Below, piece after piece: positions 1 to 8,522 of a DNA stretch of 64,000 nucleotides (position 1 is its first letter; every line of letters starts with the position of its first letter). The DNA is taken from NCBI GenBank assembly GCA_965249835.1, contig CBDFMY010000003.1, positions 1,674,001 to 1,738,000 of the forward strand, in the 5' to 3' direction. The position numbers and the translations under genes were made by a program. The notes under the pieces were generated by a model that worked only from the letters and a program-made list of their open reading frames with translations, was not told where the DNA came from and did no database searches. This stretch comes from JAHRAW01 sp965249835 (GTDB lineage Bacteria; Pseudomonadota; Gammaproteobacteria; Arenicellales; Poriferihabitantaceae).

Positions 1-1
1 G

Positions 2-1390
2 ATGGCGCAGCAACGCGACCGCGCCCGTGCCGCCAGTCAGTTTGAACAAAGCCGGGCAACTCCGTGCAACTCGAATATCGCGGATGACATGAAAGACCTC
101 AGCGCAACTCCATTCCTCGGCTATCAGGAATGGCAAAGCGAACAGAAAGTATTGGCATTATTCGCACAAAAAAATGAAACCATGCAACCGTGCGAGAGGC
201 TGAACCCGGGACAGCAGGGCATCGTGGTGCTGGAGCGCACGCCGTTTTATGCGCAAGGTGGCGGGCAGGTGGGCGACCGCGGTGAGATTCATTTTGCGGG
301 AGGGATTTTTACGGTGGAAGACACGCAGTATCTCGCCGACAAAGTGATTTGCCACTTCGGAATCATGACTGCCGGAAAAGTCGGCAAGGGCGAGCGCGGC
401 GCGGCCAAGGTTGCCACCGACCTTCGCCGGCACTGTGCCAACAATCATTCCGCCACGCACTTGTTGCACGCCGCGTTGAAAGCGGTGCTCGGTTCTCATG
501 TGCGGCAAAAAGGTTCGCTGGTGGAGCCGCGACGGTTGCGATTTGATTTCTCGCATTTTGAAGCGATTAATGTCGATCAACTGTGCGCCATCGAGCAACT
601 GGTGAACCGCAACATTCGCGCCAACACTGCGGTTGCCGTCGATGTGATGGATTTGGAGCAAGCCAAAGCCGACGGCGCCGAGGCATGGTTTGGCGAGAAA
701 TACGACTCGCAGGTGCGGGTCGTGCGCATGGGGGAGTTTTCATTTGAACTTTGCGGCGGCACTCATGTGGAACGAACCGGCGACATCGGTTTTTGCAAAA
801 TTATCAGTGAGAGCGGAATCGCCGCCGGCATCCGCCGCATCGAAGCGCTCACTGGCGCTTGCGCCGAGCAATGGGTTGCGCAACAACTGAGTTTGTTGAA
901 CGCCGCTGCATCAACCCTGAAATCCACCCCGCAGCAGGTCGAAACGCGGTTGAAATCGTTGCTCACCGAGCAACTCGAACAGCATCGGCAGATTCAATCA
1001 TTGCAGGGGAAACTGGCTGGCGGCGGCACTTCTTTGAATGAATCGGTGAAAGAAATCAACGGCGTCAAAGTAGTCGCCATTCGTCAGGATCACGCCGATG
1101 TTAAAACCATGCGCATGGCGGTGGATCAGTGGAAACGGCAACTCGGCAGCGGCATCGTGCTGGTGACCGGCGTCAATGAAGACAAGGTGACATTGATCGC
1201 CGGCGTGACCGGCGACCTGGTGACGCGGTATCATGCCGGCGAGTTGATTCGGGCATTGGTGCCGCTGGTGGATGGCTCCGGCGGCGGCAAGCCGGAACTG
1301 GCACAGGGCGGCGGTAGCAAGGTCGGGGCGGTGGAGCAGGTGATGGCGGCAATGTATCGCTGGGTCGCAGAAGTTTCACATGAAAAGTGA
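2..1390 (+). CDS. alaS: Alanyl-tRNA synthetase, C-terminal half (cut by window start)
   Basis: This is the 3' part of alanyl-tRNA synthetase, which charges tRNA-Ala in the cytoplasm and hydrolyses mischarged Ser/Gly-tRNA-Ala. The visible 462 residues match the C-terminal half of an enzyme usually about 870 residues long. The second additional (editing) domain carries its zinc ligand motifs HSATHLLH (about residues 149-156) and CGGTH (251-255). The C-terminal DHHA1-type domain follows, ending in a GGGKPELAQGGG glycine-rich segment. The catalytic N-terminal domain lies outside the window, so the first ATG seen here is not the real start. The order alaS, lysC, csrA, tRNA-Ser, tRNA-Arg is a known gammaproteobacterial arrangement. 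Confidence 0.97.
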   Translation: MAQQRDRARAASQFEQSRATPCNSNIADDMKDLSATPFLGYQEWQSEQKVLALFAQKNETMQPCERLNPGQQGIVVLERTPFYAQGGGQVGDRGEIHFAGGIFTVEDTQYLADKVICHFGIMTAGKVGKGERGAAKVATDLRRHCANNHSATHLLHAALKAVLGSHVRQKGSLVEPRRLRFDFSHFEAINVDQLCAIEQLVNRNIRANTAVAVDVMDLEQAKADGAEAWFGEKYDSQVRVVRMGEFSFELCGGTHVERTGDIGFCKIISESGIAAGIRRIEALTGACAEQWVAQQLSLLNAAASTLKSTPQQVETRLKSLLTEQLEQHRQIQSLQGKLAGGGTSLNESVKEINGVKVVAIRQDHADVKTMRMAVDQWKRQLGSGIVLVTGVNEDKVTLIAGVTGDLVTRYHAGELIRALVPLVDGSGGGKPELAQGGGSKVGAVEQVMAAMYRWVAEVSHEK

Positions 1391-1452
1391 TTATATTCAA
1401 TCAAATATCCTATTAACCTGTCTTTATTTGTGAACAAGCGTTTATCTTCATA

Positions 1453-2718
1453 ATGTCCTTGATTGTTGAAAAATACGGTGGCACTTCGGTGGCAAATATT
1501 GACCGCATCAAAGCGGTGGCGCGCAATGTGGCGCAATCGGTGCAGCAGGGCAATAAAATGGTGGTGGTGGTGTCGGCCATGGGCGGAGAAACCAACAAAC
1601 TGCTGGCACTCGCCCACGAGACCAACGCCCAGCCGTCCAACCGCGAAATCGACATGCTGGTTTCCACCGGCGAGCAGGTCAGCATCGCGCTATTGGCACT
1701 GGCGTTGCACGCCCTCGGCGTGAAAGCGCGCTCTTATACCGGTTCCCAGTTACGCATCCTGACCGACCAGATCCACGGCAAGGCGCGCATCGTGGAGATT
1801 CAATCCGAACGCGCCAGCCGCGATTTGGAAAACGGTACGGTGGTGGTGGTTGCCGGATTTCAGGGCGTGGACCAGGACAACAACATCACCACCCTCGGGC
1901 GCGGCGGTTCCGACACCACTGCGGTGGCCATGGCGGCCGCGTTGAAGGCAGACGAATGTCGTATTTACACCGATGTGGACGGCGTCTATACCGCCGACCC
2001 GCGCATCGTGCCCGAAGCGCGGCGTCTCGACCGCATTACCTTTGAAGAGATGCTGGAGTTGTCCGGTGCCGGTGCCAGAGTGCTACAAATTCGTGCAGTG
2101 GAGTTCGCCGGCAAATATAATGTCCCCCTGCGGGTGCTGTCGTCGTTTGAACCCGGCGCCGGCACGCTAATCACTTACGAGGCAAATAAAGAGGATACGA
2201 CAATGGAACAGCCGTTAATTTCGGGAATCACCTACAACCGCGACGAAGCCAAGGTAACCATCCGCGGCGTGCCCGACAAGCCCGGCATCGCCTACGGCTT
2301 GCTGGGGCCGGTTTCGGACGCGCACATTAACATTGATATGATCGTTCAGAATGTCGGCTCCGACGGGTTGACCGACCTGACCTTCACCGTGCACAGCGAT
2401 GATCTGGAGAAGAGCAAGCAGATTCTTGCGCCCATCGCCAAACAACTGGGCGCCGAAGAAGTGGTGGGGGACAGCGACCTGGCGAAAATATCGGTGGTCG
2501 GTGTCGGCATGCGCTCGCACGCCGGCATCGCCACCACCATGTTCAAGGCGTTGGCGGAAAAGGGCATCAATATTCAGATGATTTCCACCTCGGAAATCAA
2601 AATCTCGGTGACCATTGATATGGAATATACCGAACTCGCGGTGCGCACGTTGCACAAGGTGTTTCGACTGGATGAATTCGCCGATGAAGTTGTGGCCGAT
2701 GAAGTTGTGAAAAAATAG
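1453..2718 (+). CDS. lysC: Aspartate kinase
   Basis: Aspartokinase phosphorylates L-aspartate with ATP, the first step toward lysine, threonine, methionine and diaminopimelate. The 421-residue protein has the amino-acid-kinase fold with the N-terminal KYGGTS motif (residues 7-12) and the TLGRGGSDTTAVA motif in the middle. Two C-terminal ACT domains (roughly 265-410) would bind lysine and/or threonine for feedback inhibition. The length fits the stand-alone class found in Pseudomonas. It lies 62 bp after alaS on the same strand. No clear Shine-Dalgarno precedes the ATG, but this start gives the usual MSLIVEKYGGTS N-terminus. Confidence 0.96.
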   Translation: MSLIVEKYGGTSVANIDRIKAVARNVAQSVQQGNKMVVVVSAMGGETNKLLALAHETNAQPSNREIDMLVSTGEQVSIALLALALHALGVKARSYTGSQLRILTDQIHGKARIVEIQSERASRDLENGTVVVVAGFQGVDQDNNITTLGRGGSDTTAVAMAAALKADECRIYTDVDGVYTADPRIVPEARRLDRITFEEMLELSGAGARVLQIRAVEFAGKYNVPLRVLSSFEPGAGTLITYEANKEDTTMEQPLISGITYNRDEAKVTIRGVPDKPGIAYGLLGPVSDAHINIDMIVQNVGSDGLTDLTFTVHSDDLEKSKQILAPIAKQLGAEEVVGDSDLAKISVVGVGMRSHAGIATTMFKALAEKGINIQMISTSEIKISVTIDMEYTELAVRTLHKVFRLDEFADEVVADEVVKK

Positions 2719-2770
2719 GCGGGAGCGCGAAATCAGAGTGAGGATGCGGCTACAAAAACCATTTTAGAGG

Positions 2771-2799
2771 TTGTATTTTCGCCGGAATTTGTATATTTT
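2771..2799 (+). promoter_or_regulatory. Candidate sigma-70 promoter for csrA
   Basis: A TTGTAT box (2771-2776) and a TATTTT box (2794-2799) are separated by 17 bp and lie about 95 bp before the csrA start, in an A+T-richer gap after lysC. The match is moderate and was made by eye only. Confidence 0.35.
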
Positions 2800-2893
2800 T
2801 ACGATGGGGCATCGGGGTGCCAGGGCAAAACAAAGCCGGCGAATTTGATGCAAAAAAAAATCAGCAATACTATTTCATACAGGAGCAAAGAAA

Positions 2894-3220
2894 ATGTTAA
2901 TTCTTACCCGCCGAATCGGCGAATCCGTTTACATCGGCGATGAAGTTCGCCTTACCGTGCTGGGCGTGCGCGGCACCCAGGTGCGATTGGGAATCAACGC
3001 GCCCAAAGATATTCCGGTTCATCGTGAGGAAATCTACTATAAAATAAAACACGAACAATCGGGCGCCGCCGCCGACCACGGCAACCAGGGCAACCACGGC
3101 GACGAACCCGATGACCAAGCGGGGAACCGGGCGGAGAAGGCAACAGCAGACGAAGATAATCCGGCGGATGAGGATGACTCGCAGCCGTCGGCGGAGGAGG
3201 CGGACCCCAACAACGCCTGA
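2894..3220 (+). CDS. csrA: Carbon storage regulator CsrA/RsmA with long acidic C-terminal tail
   Basis: CsrA is a dimeric RNA-binding protein that binds GGA motifs near ribosome binding sites and controls translation and mRNA stability. The first 55-60 residues are a complete CsrA fold: start MLILTRRIGESV, middle VRLGINAPKDIPVHREEIY, with the RNA-contacting arginine in the VHREE segment. The family is normally 60-70 residues; this protein has 108. The extra 45-50 residues are low-complexity and rich in Asp, Glu, Asn, Gln and Gly (DHGNQGNHGDE, then NPADEDDSQPSAEEADPNN). An AGGAGC Shine-Dalgarno lies 7 bases before the ATG. The tail is probably disordered and negatively charged; its effect on RNA binding is unknown. 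Confidence 0.95.
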   Translation: MLILTRRIGESVYIGDEVRLTVLGVRGTQVRLGINAPKDIPVHREEIYYKIKHEQSGAAADHGNQGNHGDEPDDQAGNRAEKATADEDNPADEDDSQPSAEEADPNNA

Positions 3221-3266
3221 TTGCGTGCCGTTTGACCGGAGCAGTAATTGATAACGGCATAACAAC

Positions 3267-3359
3267 GGAGAGGTGGCCGAGTGGTTGAAGGCGCTCCCCT
3301 GCTAAGGGAGTATGGGGTTTATAGCCCCATCGAGGGTTCGAATCCCTCTCTCTCCGCCA
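3267..3359 (+). tRNA. tRNA-Ser (anticodon GCT)
   Basis: A 93-nt class II tRNA with acceptor GGAGAGG paired to TCTCTCC (one G-T wobble), discriminator G and encoded CCA. The anticodon loop CTGCTAA gives GCT, the long variable arm is TATGGGGTTTATAGCCCCATC, and the T arm contains GGTTCGAATCC. Its position right after csrA matches other gammaproteobacteria. Confidence 0.97.
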
Positions 3360-3497
3360 TTGACTTAAAACGAACGTCTCCATGCCCCGGATGGAAAAAG
3401 TTTAGCGTCTGTTAGGAGTAAATAGAACTGTCCTAATAATTAACACGACATCTGTCCGCTTTTAATTGGTTTATACTCATGACATTGTGAAGCGGAT

Positions 3498-3744
3498 TTA
3501 CGCAACGTCAGCCTGTATTTGTTCCTCATTCAATAAACAGCCATCTTTTGAATATCGTCCCAGTCGTCTGGGACCATGAAAAATTGAAATCAAGCCATCT
3601 AAATGGTAACCAAAGTTAGCCATCAGTGTGCTGCCAAATCCAAATCGGGCTCCATTTATTGCGAAAAATATATTTCCCGGGCCCGGGCCATATGCCAATG
3701 GAAAAAGGAAAATAATTATGGTTATAAAAAATTTCTATAGACAT
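3498..3744 (-). pseudogene. Small secreted-protein gene with a frameshift in a T6 run
   Basis: On the minus strand an ATG at 3744 is preceded by a near-ideal Shine-Dalgarno GAGGTGA (3748-3754, 3 bases before the ATG). The frame starts MSIEIF and then meets a run of six T (3726-3731). One T fewer would join it to a second frame reading ITIIIFLFPLAYGPGPG and continuing to the TAA at 3498, about 80 residues in all. The joined product would have a hydrophobic signal-peptide-like N-terminus followed by a polar mature part ending LLNEEQIQADVA. In the actual frame of the ATG translation stops after about 42 residues. It could be a recent pseudogene, a slippage-expressed gene or a sequencing error. 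I recognise no family. Confidence 0.45.
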
Positions 3745-3960
3745 AGATCACCTCGGTAAATGCCATATAATTTGCTTTAGACTAAGCGGGAATCGCGGTT
3801 TTTGACCGCCTGATAACCAGTTTGGAAGTCGAGCATCATGCTGGTAAGTGTAGCCAAAATTTCGGCGCTGGCTGGCACAAAACGGACTTGGTCTTTTTGT
3901 TATCACCGCAAACAACCACGCCCGGTTTTGATAGCGTATAATCCTTCCCGCACAACCCGC

Positions 3961-4037
3961 GCGCCCGTAGCTCAGTTGGATAGAGTGCCTGGCTACGAAC
4001 CAGGAGGTCGGGAGTTCGAATCTCTCCGGGCGCGCCA
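3961..4037 (+). tRNA. tRNA-Arg (anticodon ACG)
   Basis: A 77-nt tRNA with acceptor GCGCCCG/CGGGCGC, discriminator G and encoded CCA. The D arm is AGCTCAGTTGGATAGAGT, the anticodon loop CTACGAA gives ACG, and the T arm has AGTTCGAATCT. ACG would be deaminated to ICG to read CGU/CGC/CGA. It is the partner of tRNA-Ser in the csrA-linked tRNA pair. Confidence 0.97.
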
Positions 4038-4088
4038 TTCCCCATGCCCAGAGTCAATTTTTCTCGACAACTTCCTCCGGCGTAGCGT

Positions 4089-4745
4089 TCAAGCGATGCC
4101 GTATTGGTCGCGATAAGTTCGCATGGTGGCGGCTATCGCCTTGAAATTTGCCGCCGATTCATTTGCCTCCAGATAATCGATCAAATCCTGCAGCGTGATG
4201 ATGGCGTGAACCGGAATCCCGTATTCTTGTTGCACATATTGCACCGCGGATAATTTGGTCCGGTCGGCGACCTCTTCGCGGTCAAGGGCGATTACCACCG
4301 AATGTGGTGTCGCGCCGGCGGCTTTGATCGCCGCAACCGACTGACCGATTGAGGTTCCGGCGGTGATGACATCATCGATAATCACCACGTTGCCGCGCAA
4401 GGTTGCGCCCACCAGTGCGCCACCTTCGCCGTGGTCTTTGACCTCTTTTCGGTTGAAGGCGTAACCAATGTCGCAGTTGTGGTCGTCAGCCAGTTTCAAT
4501 GCCACCGCCGCCGCCAGAGGAATGCCCTTGTATGCCGGACCGAACAGCATGAAATCGTCGTGAATTTTCGCGACAATCAATCGTGCATAATGTTGCGCGG
4601 CTGCTCCCAGCAAACCGCCGCGGTTGAATAATCCGGCGTTGAAAAAATACGGACTGATGCGTCCCGATTTTAGTTTGAACTGGCCAAATCGAAGCACTTC
4701 GGCTTTGATGCATAACTCGACAAATTTTGCTTTTATGGGGCGCAT
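4089..4745 (-). CDS. pyrE: Orotate phosphoribosyltransferase
   Basis: PyrE joins orotate to PRPP to make OMP in pyrimidine synthesis. The 218-residue protein has the family length (E. coli about 213). The PRPP-binding motif VVIIDDVITAGTS is near residues 120-132. The FKLKSGRISPYFFNAG segment near the N-terminus and the FNRKEVKDHGEGG catalytic loop are typical of bacterial PyrE. The start MRPIKAKFVEL is consistent with the family. The gene is divergent from the downstream permease and has no other pyrimidine gene beside it. Confidence 0.96.
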   Translation of the reverse strand: MRPIKAKFVELCIKAEVLRFGQFKLKSGRISPYFFNAGLFNRGGLLGAAAQHYARLIVAKIHDDFMLFGPAYKGIPLAAAVALKLADDHNCDIGYAFNRKEVKDHGEGGALVGATLRGNVVIIDDVITAGTSIGQSVAAIKAAGATPHSVVIALDREEVADRTKLSAVQYVQQEYGIPVHAIITLQDLIDYLEANESAANFKAIAATMRTYRDQYGIA

Positions 4746-4846
4746 GGGATTCAGATGATTAATAATGATTAAGGGGCGGGTGCATTATAATCGCTTCCTC
4801 CATTTAATTGTTCGGGATGTGACGCAAGGCGCGCTCCCCCATAAAT

Positions 4847-4870
4847 CCAAAACAAAATCCAAAACAAAAT
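4847..4870 (+). repeat. 12-bp tandem micro-repeat before the permease start
   Basis: Two exact copies of CCAAAACAAAAT are followed by two CCAAT units that run directly into the ATG at 4879. The tract leaves no recognisable Shine-Dalgarno for the permease gene. Confidence 0.85.
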
Positions 4871-4878
4871 CCAATCCA

Positions 4879-6204
4879 ATGAATAACCTAATAAAAACTT
4901 ATTTGGACAAACGGATGTTGTTTATTTTCTTGAACGGCATCGCCAGCGGTTTCCCATGGATTATCATCGGCTCGGCAATGACCTTGTGGCTGAAAGATTT
5001 GGGGCTGACGCGAACCGCGATTGGTTTTTTTGGCTCGGTGTTCGCGATGTATTCAATCAACTGGATGTGGGCGCCGTTACTCGACCGCGTGCGATTGCCG
5101 CTACTTTCCGGTTTGGGGCAACGTCGGTCGTGGTTGCTGTTGATGCAGATGCTGTTGCTGATACTCATCGTTTTAATGTCCGCAACCGACCCCAAACAGG
5201 AGTTGGTTTGGTTGAGTGTGCTGGCGTTGTGCGTGGCTGCGGTCTCGGCAACGCAGGATGTGGTAATTGATGCCTATCGAATCGATGTGTTGGAGATAAG
5301 CGAAAAAGACAAACTGCCGGCGACCGCGGCACTGGCAACCTCGGGTTGGTGGGTGGGTTATGGTTTTATCGGGGCGGTCGCCTTGTATCTGTCGGATTTT
5401 GGTTTTTCATGGAATATGGTTTATCTGATGATGGCGTTTTTCATGGTGTTGTGCATGGTAAATACCATGTGGATGAATGAACCGGACAGTTCGCGTTTTG
5501 CCGTCCAGCAACAAGCGCAAGAAACCTATCAAAATAAACTCGGCGGAAATCGTATCGGAAGTCGTTTTGGCGCGTGGTGTTTGGTTACGATTGTTGAACC
5601 GATTAGAGATTTTTTCACGCGGTTTGGTTACCTCGCATTACTAATTTTTTTATTCATTGTTTTTTTCAAGATCGGCGAAGCGTTTCTGGGGCGAATGTCG
5701 CTGATTTTTTACAAGGAAATCGGTTTTACAACCGCCGAAATTGCGACTTATTCCAAACTGGTCGGCACAACCTTAACCGTGATTTTCTCGATCGTAGCGA
5801 GCGTCATCACGGTGCATTATGGTTTGGTTCGTGGTTTGATGATTGGCGGCATTTCCATGGCCGCGACCAATCTGATTTTTGCGTATATGGCGCACACCGG
5901 AGCGGATACCACGGTGTTTGCGGTGGCGATTTTTCTCGACAATTTCACCTCGGCGTTTTCAACCGTGGCGTTTGTCGCGTTCATCTCGCACTTGACCAAC
6001 CGGGCTTACACCGCGACTCAATACGCGCTGATGGCATCCATGGGAAATTTTGGGCGCACTGTTTTTGCCAGCAGTAGCGGTTTGTTGGTGGACTCGCTGC
6101 ACGGCAACTGGCTTGTGTTTTTTGTCATCACCACCTTGATGGTGATTCCAAGTTTGTTGCTACTGTATTGGATTAGTAAAAAACTTAAACCCTTGTTTGC
6201 ATAA
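4879..6204 (+). CDS. AmpG-like MFS permease (muropeptide permease family)
   Basis: A 441-residue polytopic inner-membrane protein with about 12 hydrophobic segments. The N-terminal pattern ASGFPWIIIGSAMTLWLKD, the WAPLLDRVRLP loop, LGQRRSWLL and the SATQDVVIDAYRIDVL segment are typical of the AmpG/PAT branch of the major facilitator superfamily. Those proteins import GlcNAc-anhydroMurNAc peptides for cell-wall recycling. AmpD at 52.6 kb acts on the same intermediates, which supports the role, but substrate cannot be read from sequence. The ATG at 4879 was chosen because the upstream frame is a lysine/serine low-complexity tract made by the micro-repeat. Confidence 0.8.
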   Translation: MNNLIKTYLDKRMLFIFLNGIASGFPWIIIGSAMTLWLKDLGLTRTAIGFFGSVFAMYSINWMWAPLLDRVRLPLLSGLGQRRSWLLLMQMLLLILIVLMSATDPKQELVWLSVLALCVAAVSATQDVVIDAYRIDVLEISEKDKLPATAALATSGWWVGYGFIGAVALYLSDFGFSWNMVYLMMAFFMVLCMVNTMWMNEPDSSRFAVQQQAQETYQNKLGGNRIGSRFGAWCLVTIVEPIRDFFTRFGYLALLIFLFIVFFKIGEAFLGRMSLIFYKEIGFTTAEIATYSKLVGTTLTVIFSIVASVITVHYGLVRGLMIGGISMAATNLIFAYMAHTGADTTVFAVAIFLDNFTSAFSTVAFVAFISHLTNRAYTATQYALMASMGNFGRTVFASSSGLLVDSLHGNWLVFFVITTLMVIPSLLLLYWISKKLKPLFA

Positions 6205-6207
6205 CTC

Positions 6208-6777
6208 TTAAAGCAATCCCACGGCAAAATTCACAAGCGGTGTTAGCAGCAGTTTCTGCACCAATCGCAAAGCAAACAATATCAGGATGGGCGACAAATC
6301 CAGCCCGCCGAATGACGGCAGAATCCGGCGGAAGGGCGCCATCACCGGCTCGCTCAGTGCGTAGATGACACGCGCCGCCGGATGCGAAGAAGCGGGCGCG
6401 ACCCAACTCAACACCACGCGAATTAAAATCGCAATCAGGAAAATCCACACTATCGTGTTCAGGCTGTTGACGAAACTCAATACCAGCGCGCCGCTCCAGT
6501 GGAATGAGTAATCGTTAGCCCATAGTCGCAACGCCAGTTTGAACAGAGCGATGACCCAGATGAGAACCACCGCGGCAAGATCCAGTCCATACAATCCCGG
6601 AACAAATCGGCGCATTATTTGCAAGGGCGGGGTGGTGATGGCGACCATGGCTTGCACCAGTGGGTTGCGAAAATCGGCACGCAGCCACTCCAGCAAAAAT
6701 CGCAAGATCATCGCGTATAGATACAGACTGACGATGGTTTCACCAATCGACAGAAAGGCGTTTTGAAAATAGGACAT
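6208..6777 (-). CDS. yggT: YggT family integral membrane protein
   Basis: A 189-residue membrane protein with two related halves, each with a pair of hydrophobic segments and a conserved PLLQ/PFRRILPSFGGLDLSPI-like region (FVPGLYGLDLAAV in the first half, ILPSFGGLDLSPIL in the second). This duplicated layout defines the YggT family, which some studies link to osmotic tolerance or envelope assembly; the molecular role is not settled. It starts 4 bp after the proC stop, so it is the last gene of the yggS-proC-yggT operon. Confidence 0.9.
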   Translation of the reverse strand: MSYFQNAFLSIGETIVSLYLYAMILRFLLEWLRADFRNPLVQAMVAITTPPLQIMRRFVPGLYGLDLAAVVLIWVIALFKLALRLWANDYSFHWSGALVLSFVNSLNTIVWIFLIAILIRVVLSWVAPASSHPAARVIYALSEPVMAPFRRILPSFGGLDLSPILILFALRLVQKLLLTPLVNFAVGLL

Positions 6778-6781
6778 CGGA

Positions 6782-7618
6782 CTAATTCGAATTACCGCCG
6801 AATTGATCGGCGAGATGTTCGGCGCGTTTTATCGCCGCAAAGATGCCTTGCTCGACGGCATCGTCTATTCCGAGGTCTTGCATTTTTTCAAGTGCCGCTT
6901 CGGTGGTGCCGCCGGGGGAGGTTACCTGAAGACGCAACTTCGCCGGCGTCTGTTCTTCATGCTGCGCCAGCGTCGCCGCACCCAGCGCGGTTTGCACGAC
7001 CAGCGCATCGGCGGTTTGCCGGTCGAGCCCGTGACGCACCGCGTTGCTCGACAGCAATTCCATGAGTTTGAAGAAGTAAGCGGGACCGTTGCCGGAGATG
7101 GCGGTAACCACATCCATCAGCGATTCCTGTTGCACCCACGCCGTGTTGCCCACCGCGCGCAAAATGGTTTGCGCCAGGTCGCGTTGCTTCTCAGTGACTT
7201 GCGCATTGGCGAACAAGCCGGACATGCCGGCGTTGACCAGCGCCGGGGTGTTGGGCATTGCCCGCACCAGAGACAGCGGCGTGCCGGCCCAGCGCATAAT
7301 ATTTTCGCATCTAATGCCGGCCGCGATGGAAATCACCAGCGGGTTTTTTTCTTGCAACACCGCCGCGATGGAGGCCACCGCAGATTGCAAGGATTGCGGT
7401 TTTGTCGCCAGCACCACGACCTCGCCCCGAGCGGCACATTCGGCGTTGTCTTCGAAAACCGGCAGGTCGAAGCGTTGCGCCAATTCCTGTCGCTGCTCGG
7501 CGAACGGATCCGACACCGACAAGTTAGCGGCGCGCCAGTCGGAATTGATCAGTCCGCCGATCATACTGCGGGCTATGTTGCCACCGCCGATAAAAGCGAT
7601 TCGAGTGGATGCGTTCAT
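6782..7618 (-). CDS. proC: Pyrroline-5-carboxylate reductase
   Basis: ProC reduces pyrroline-5-carboxylate to L-proline with NAD(P)H. The 278-residue protein opens with the Rossmann motif RIAFIGGGNIARSMIGG and carries RAMPNTPALVNAGMS in the middle. The C-terminal dimerisation region has SPGGTTEAALEKM, the family signature. The start at 7618 (MNASTRIAF) gives the normal length; an upstream TTG would add 13 residues and abut the yggS stop. It lies 39 bp after yggS and 4 bp before yggT on the same strand. Confidence 0.96.
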   Translation of the reverse strand: MNASTRIAFIGGGNIARSMIGGLINSDWRAANLSVSDPFAEQRQELAQRFDLPVFEDNAECAARGEVVVLATKPQSLQSAVASIAAVLQEKNPLVISIAAGIRCENIMRWAGTPLSLVRAMPNTPALVNAGMSGLFANAQVTEKQRDLAQTILRAVGNTAWVQQESLMDVVTAISGNGPAYFFKLMELLSSNAVRHGLDRQTADALVVQTALGAATLAQHEEQTPAKLRLQVTSPGGTTEAALEKMQDLGIDDAVEQGIFAAIKRAEHLADQFGGNSN

Positions 7619-7657
7619 GGGGGACAGTGGTTTGGGAATTTCAATCAACCCGGCCAA

Positions 7658-8398
7658 TCAACCCGGTTGTTTCAAAGGGCGTGGGGCGCGTTCGCCAAAC
7701 AGGGCGGTGCCGATTCGGAGCATGGTGGTGCCTTCGGCGATGGCGGCTTCCCGGTCGCCGGTCATGCCCATGGAAAGATGGTCGAGATGGAAACCGTGCG
7801 CATTTAATTCATCACGCAGTTCCCGGCAGCGGCGAAACACCGCCCGCTGTTGGTCCGGTGTCTTTTCCATTTTGGGAATAATCATCAGCCCGCGCAAGCG
7901 TAGATTGGACATCTCGGCAACCGCCTCGGCGAGGGCCGGCAGTTGCGCTTCCAACACGCCGGATTTGGATGCTTCCCCCTGCAGATTAAGTTGAATAAGC
8001 ACATGTAACGGCTTGCCGCTTGATGAATTCACATCCGCCCGACCCTGGTCGAGTTTATGCGCAACTTTGATGTTGTCAATGGTATGCACCCAACTGAAAT
8101 TTTCCGCAATCAATCGACATTTGCGACTTTGGATGTGCCCGATAAAATGCCAGCACAACGCTTCGCGCCCATCGCCGGATAACTGTTGGGCGGCGTGCTC
8201 GATTTTTTTCACGCCTTCCTGCAAAAAATTCTCCGCCATATCCCGCTGGCCGAGGCGCGCCAGTTCCACCACATTGTCCGGCGGATGTTGTTTGCTAACG
8301 GCAATCAACCGCACCGAACCGGCCGGACGCTGATAGGCGGCGGTCAGCCGCTCGATTTCTTGCTTGAGGCGGGGGTATCGAGACTGAATCGCGGACAT
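7658..8398 (-). CDS. yggS: YggS family PLP homeostasis protein
   Basis: A 246-residue single-domain protein of the alanine-racemase N-terminal fold that binds pyridoxal phosphate and controls its cellular balance. The PLP lysine lies in LIAVSKQHP; further signatures are WHFIGHIQSRKCR, VHTIDN and the C-terminal LSMGMTGDREAAIAEGTTMLRIGTALFG. It has no known catalytic activity in the family. The start MSAIQSRYP (8398) was preferred to an upstream in-frame ATG that adds a short basic extension. First gene of the yggS-proC-yggT operon. Confidence 0.95.
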   Translation of the reverse strand: MSAIQSRYPRLKQEIERLTAAYQRPAGSVRLIAVSKQHPPDNVVELARLGQRDMAENFLQEGVKKIEHAAQQLSGDGREALCWHFIGHIQSRKCRLIAENFSWVHTIDNIKVAHKLDQGRADVNSSSGKPLHVLIQLNLQGEASKSGVLEAQLPALAEAVAEMSNLRLRGLMIIPKMEKTPDQQRAVFRRCRELRDELNAHGFHLDHLSMGMTGDREAAIAEGTTMLRIGTALFGERAPRPLKQPG

Positions 8399-8522
8399 GG
8401 TAATTTTGTAATTTTTTTTTCGGCGGAAATAAGGATACACTACGGAACCGGTCGGTCGATTGCCATGGCATTGTCAGCGGTTATTATAACAGGGCGTGCG
8501 ACAGGGTAATGACCGAAATGAC

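Noticed and set aside
2994..3383. Minus-strand frame over csrA and tRNA-Ser with the text RRERDSNPRWGYKPHTPLAG
   Set aside because: Same tRNA-complement artefact; csrA and the tRNA explain the region.
3748..4057. Minus-strand reading frames across tRNA-Arg starting like GAPGEIRTPDLLVRSQALYP or MARPERFELPTSWFVARHS
   Set aside because: These are well-known false proteins created by reading the complement of a tRNA gene; the real feature is tRNA-Arg(ACG) on the plus strand.
6803..7994. Plus-strand frames of 300-334 codons opposite proC and yggS
   Set aside because: Both real genes have clear family motifs on the minus strand; the antisense frames are rich in His, Arg and Gly and look like shadows.
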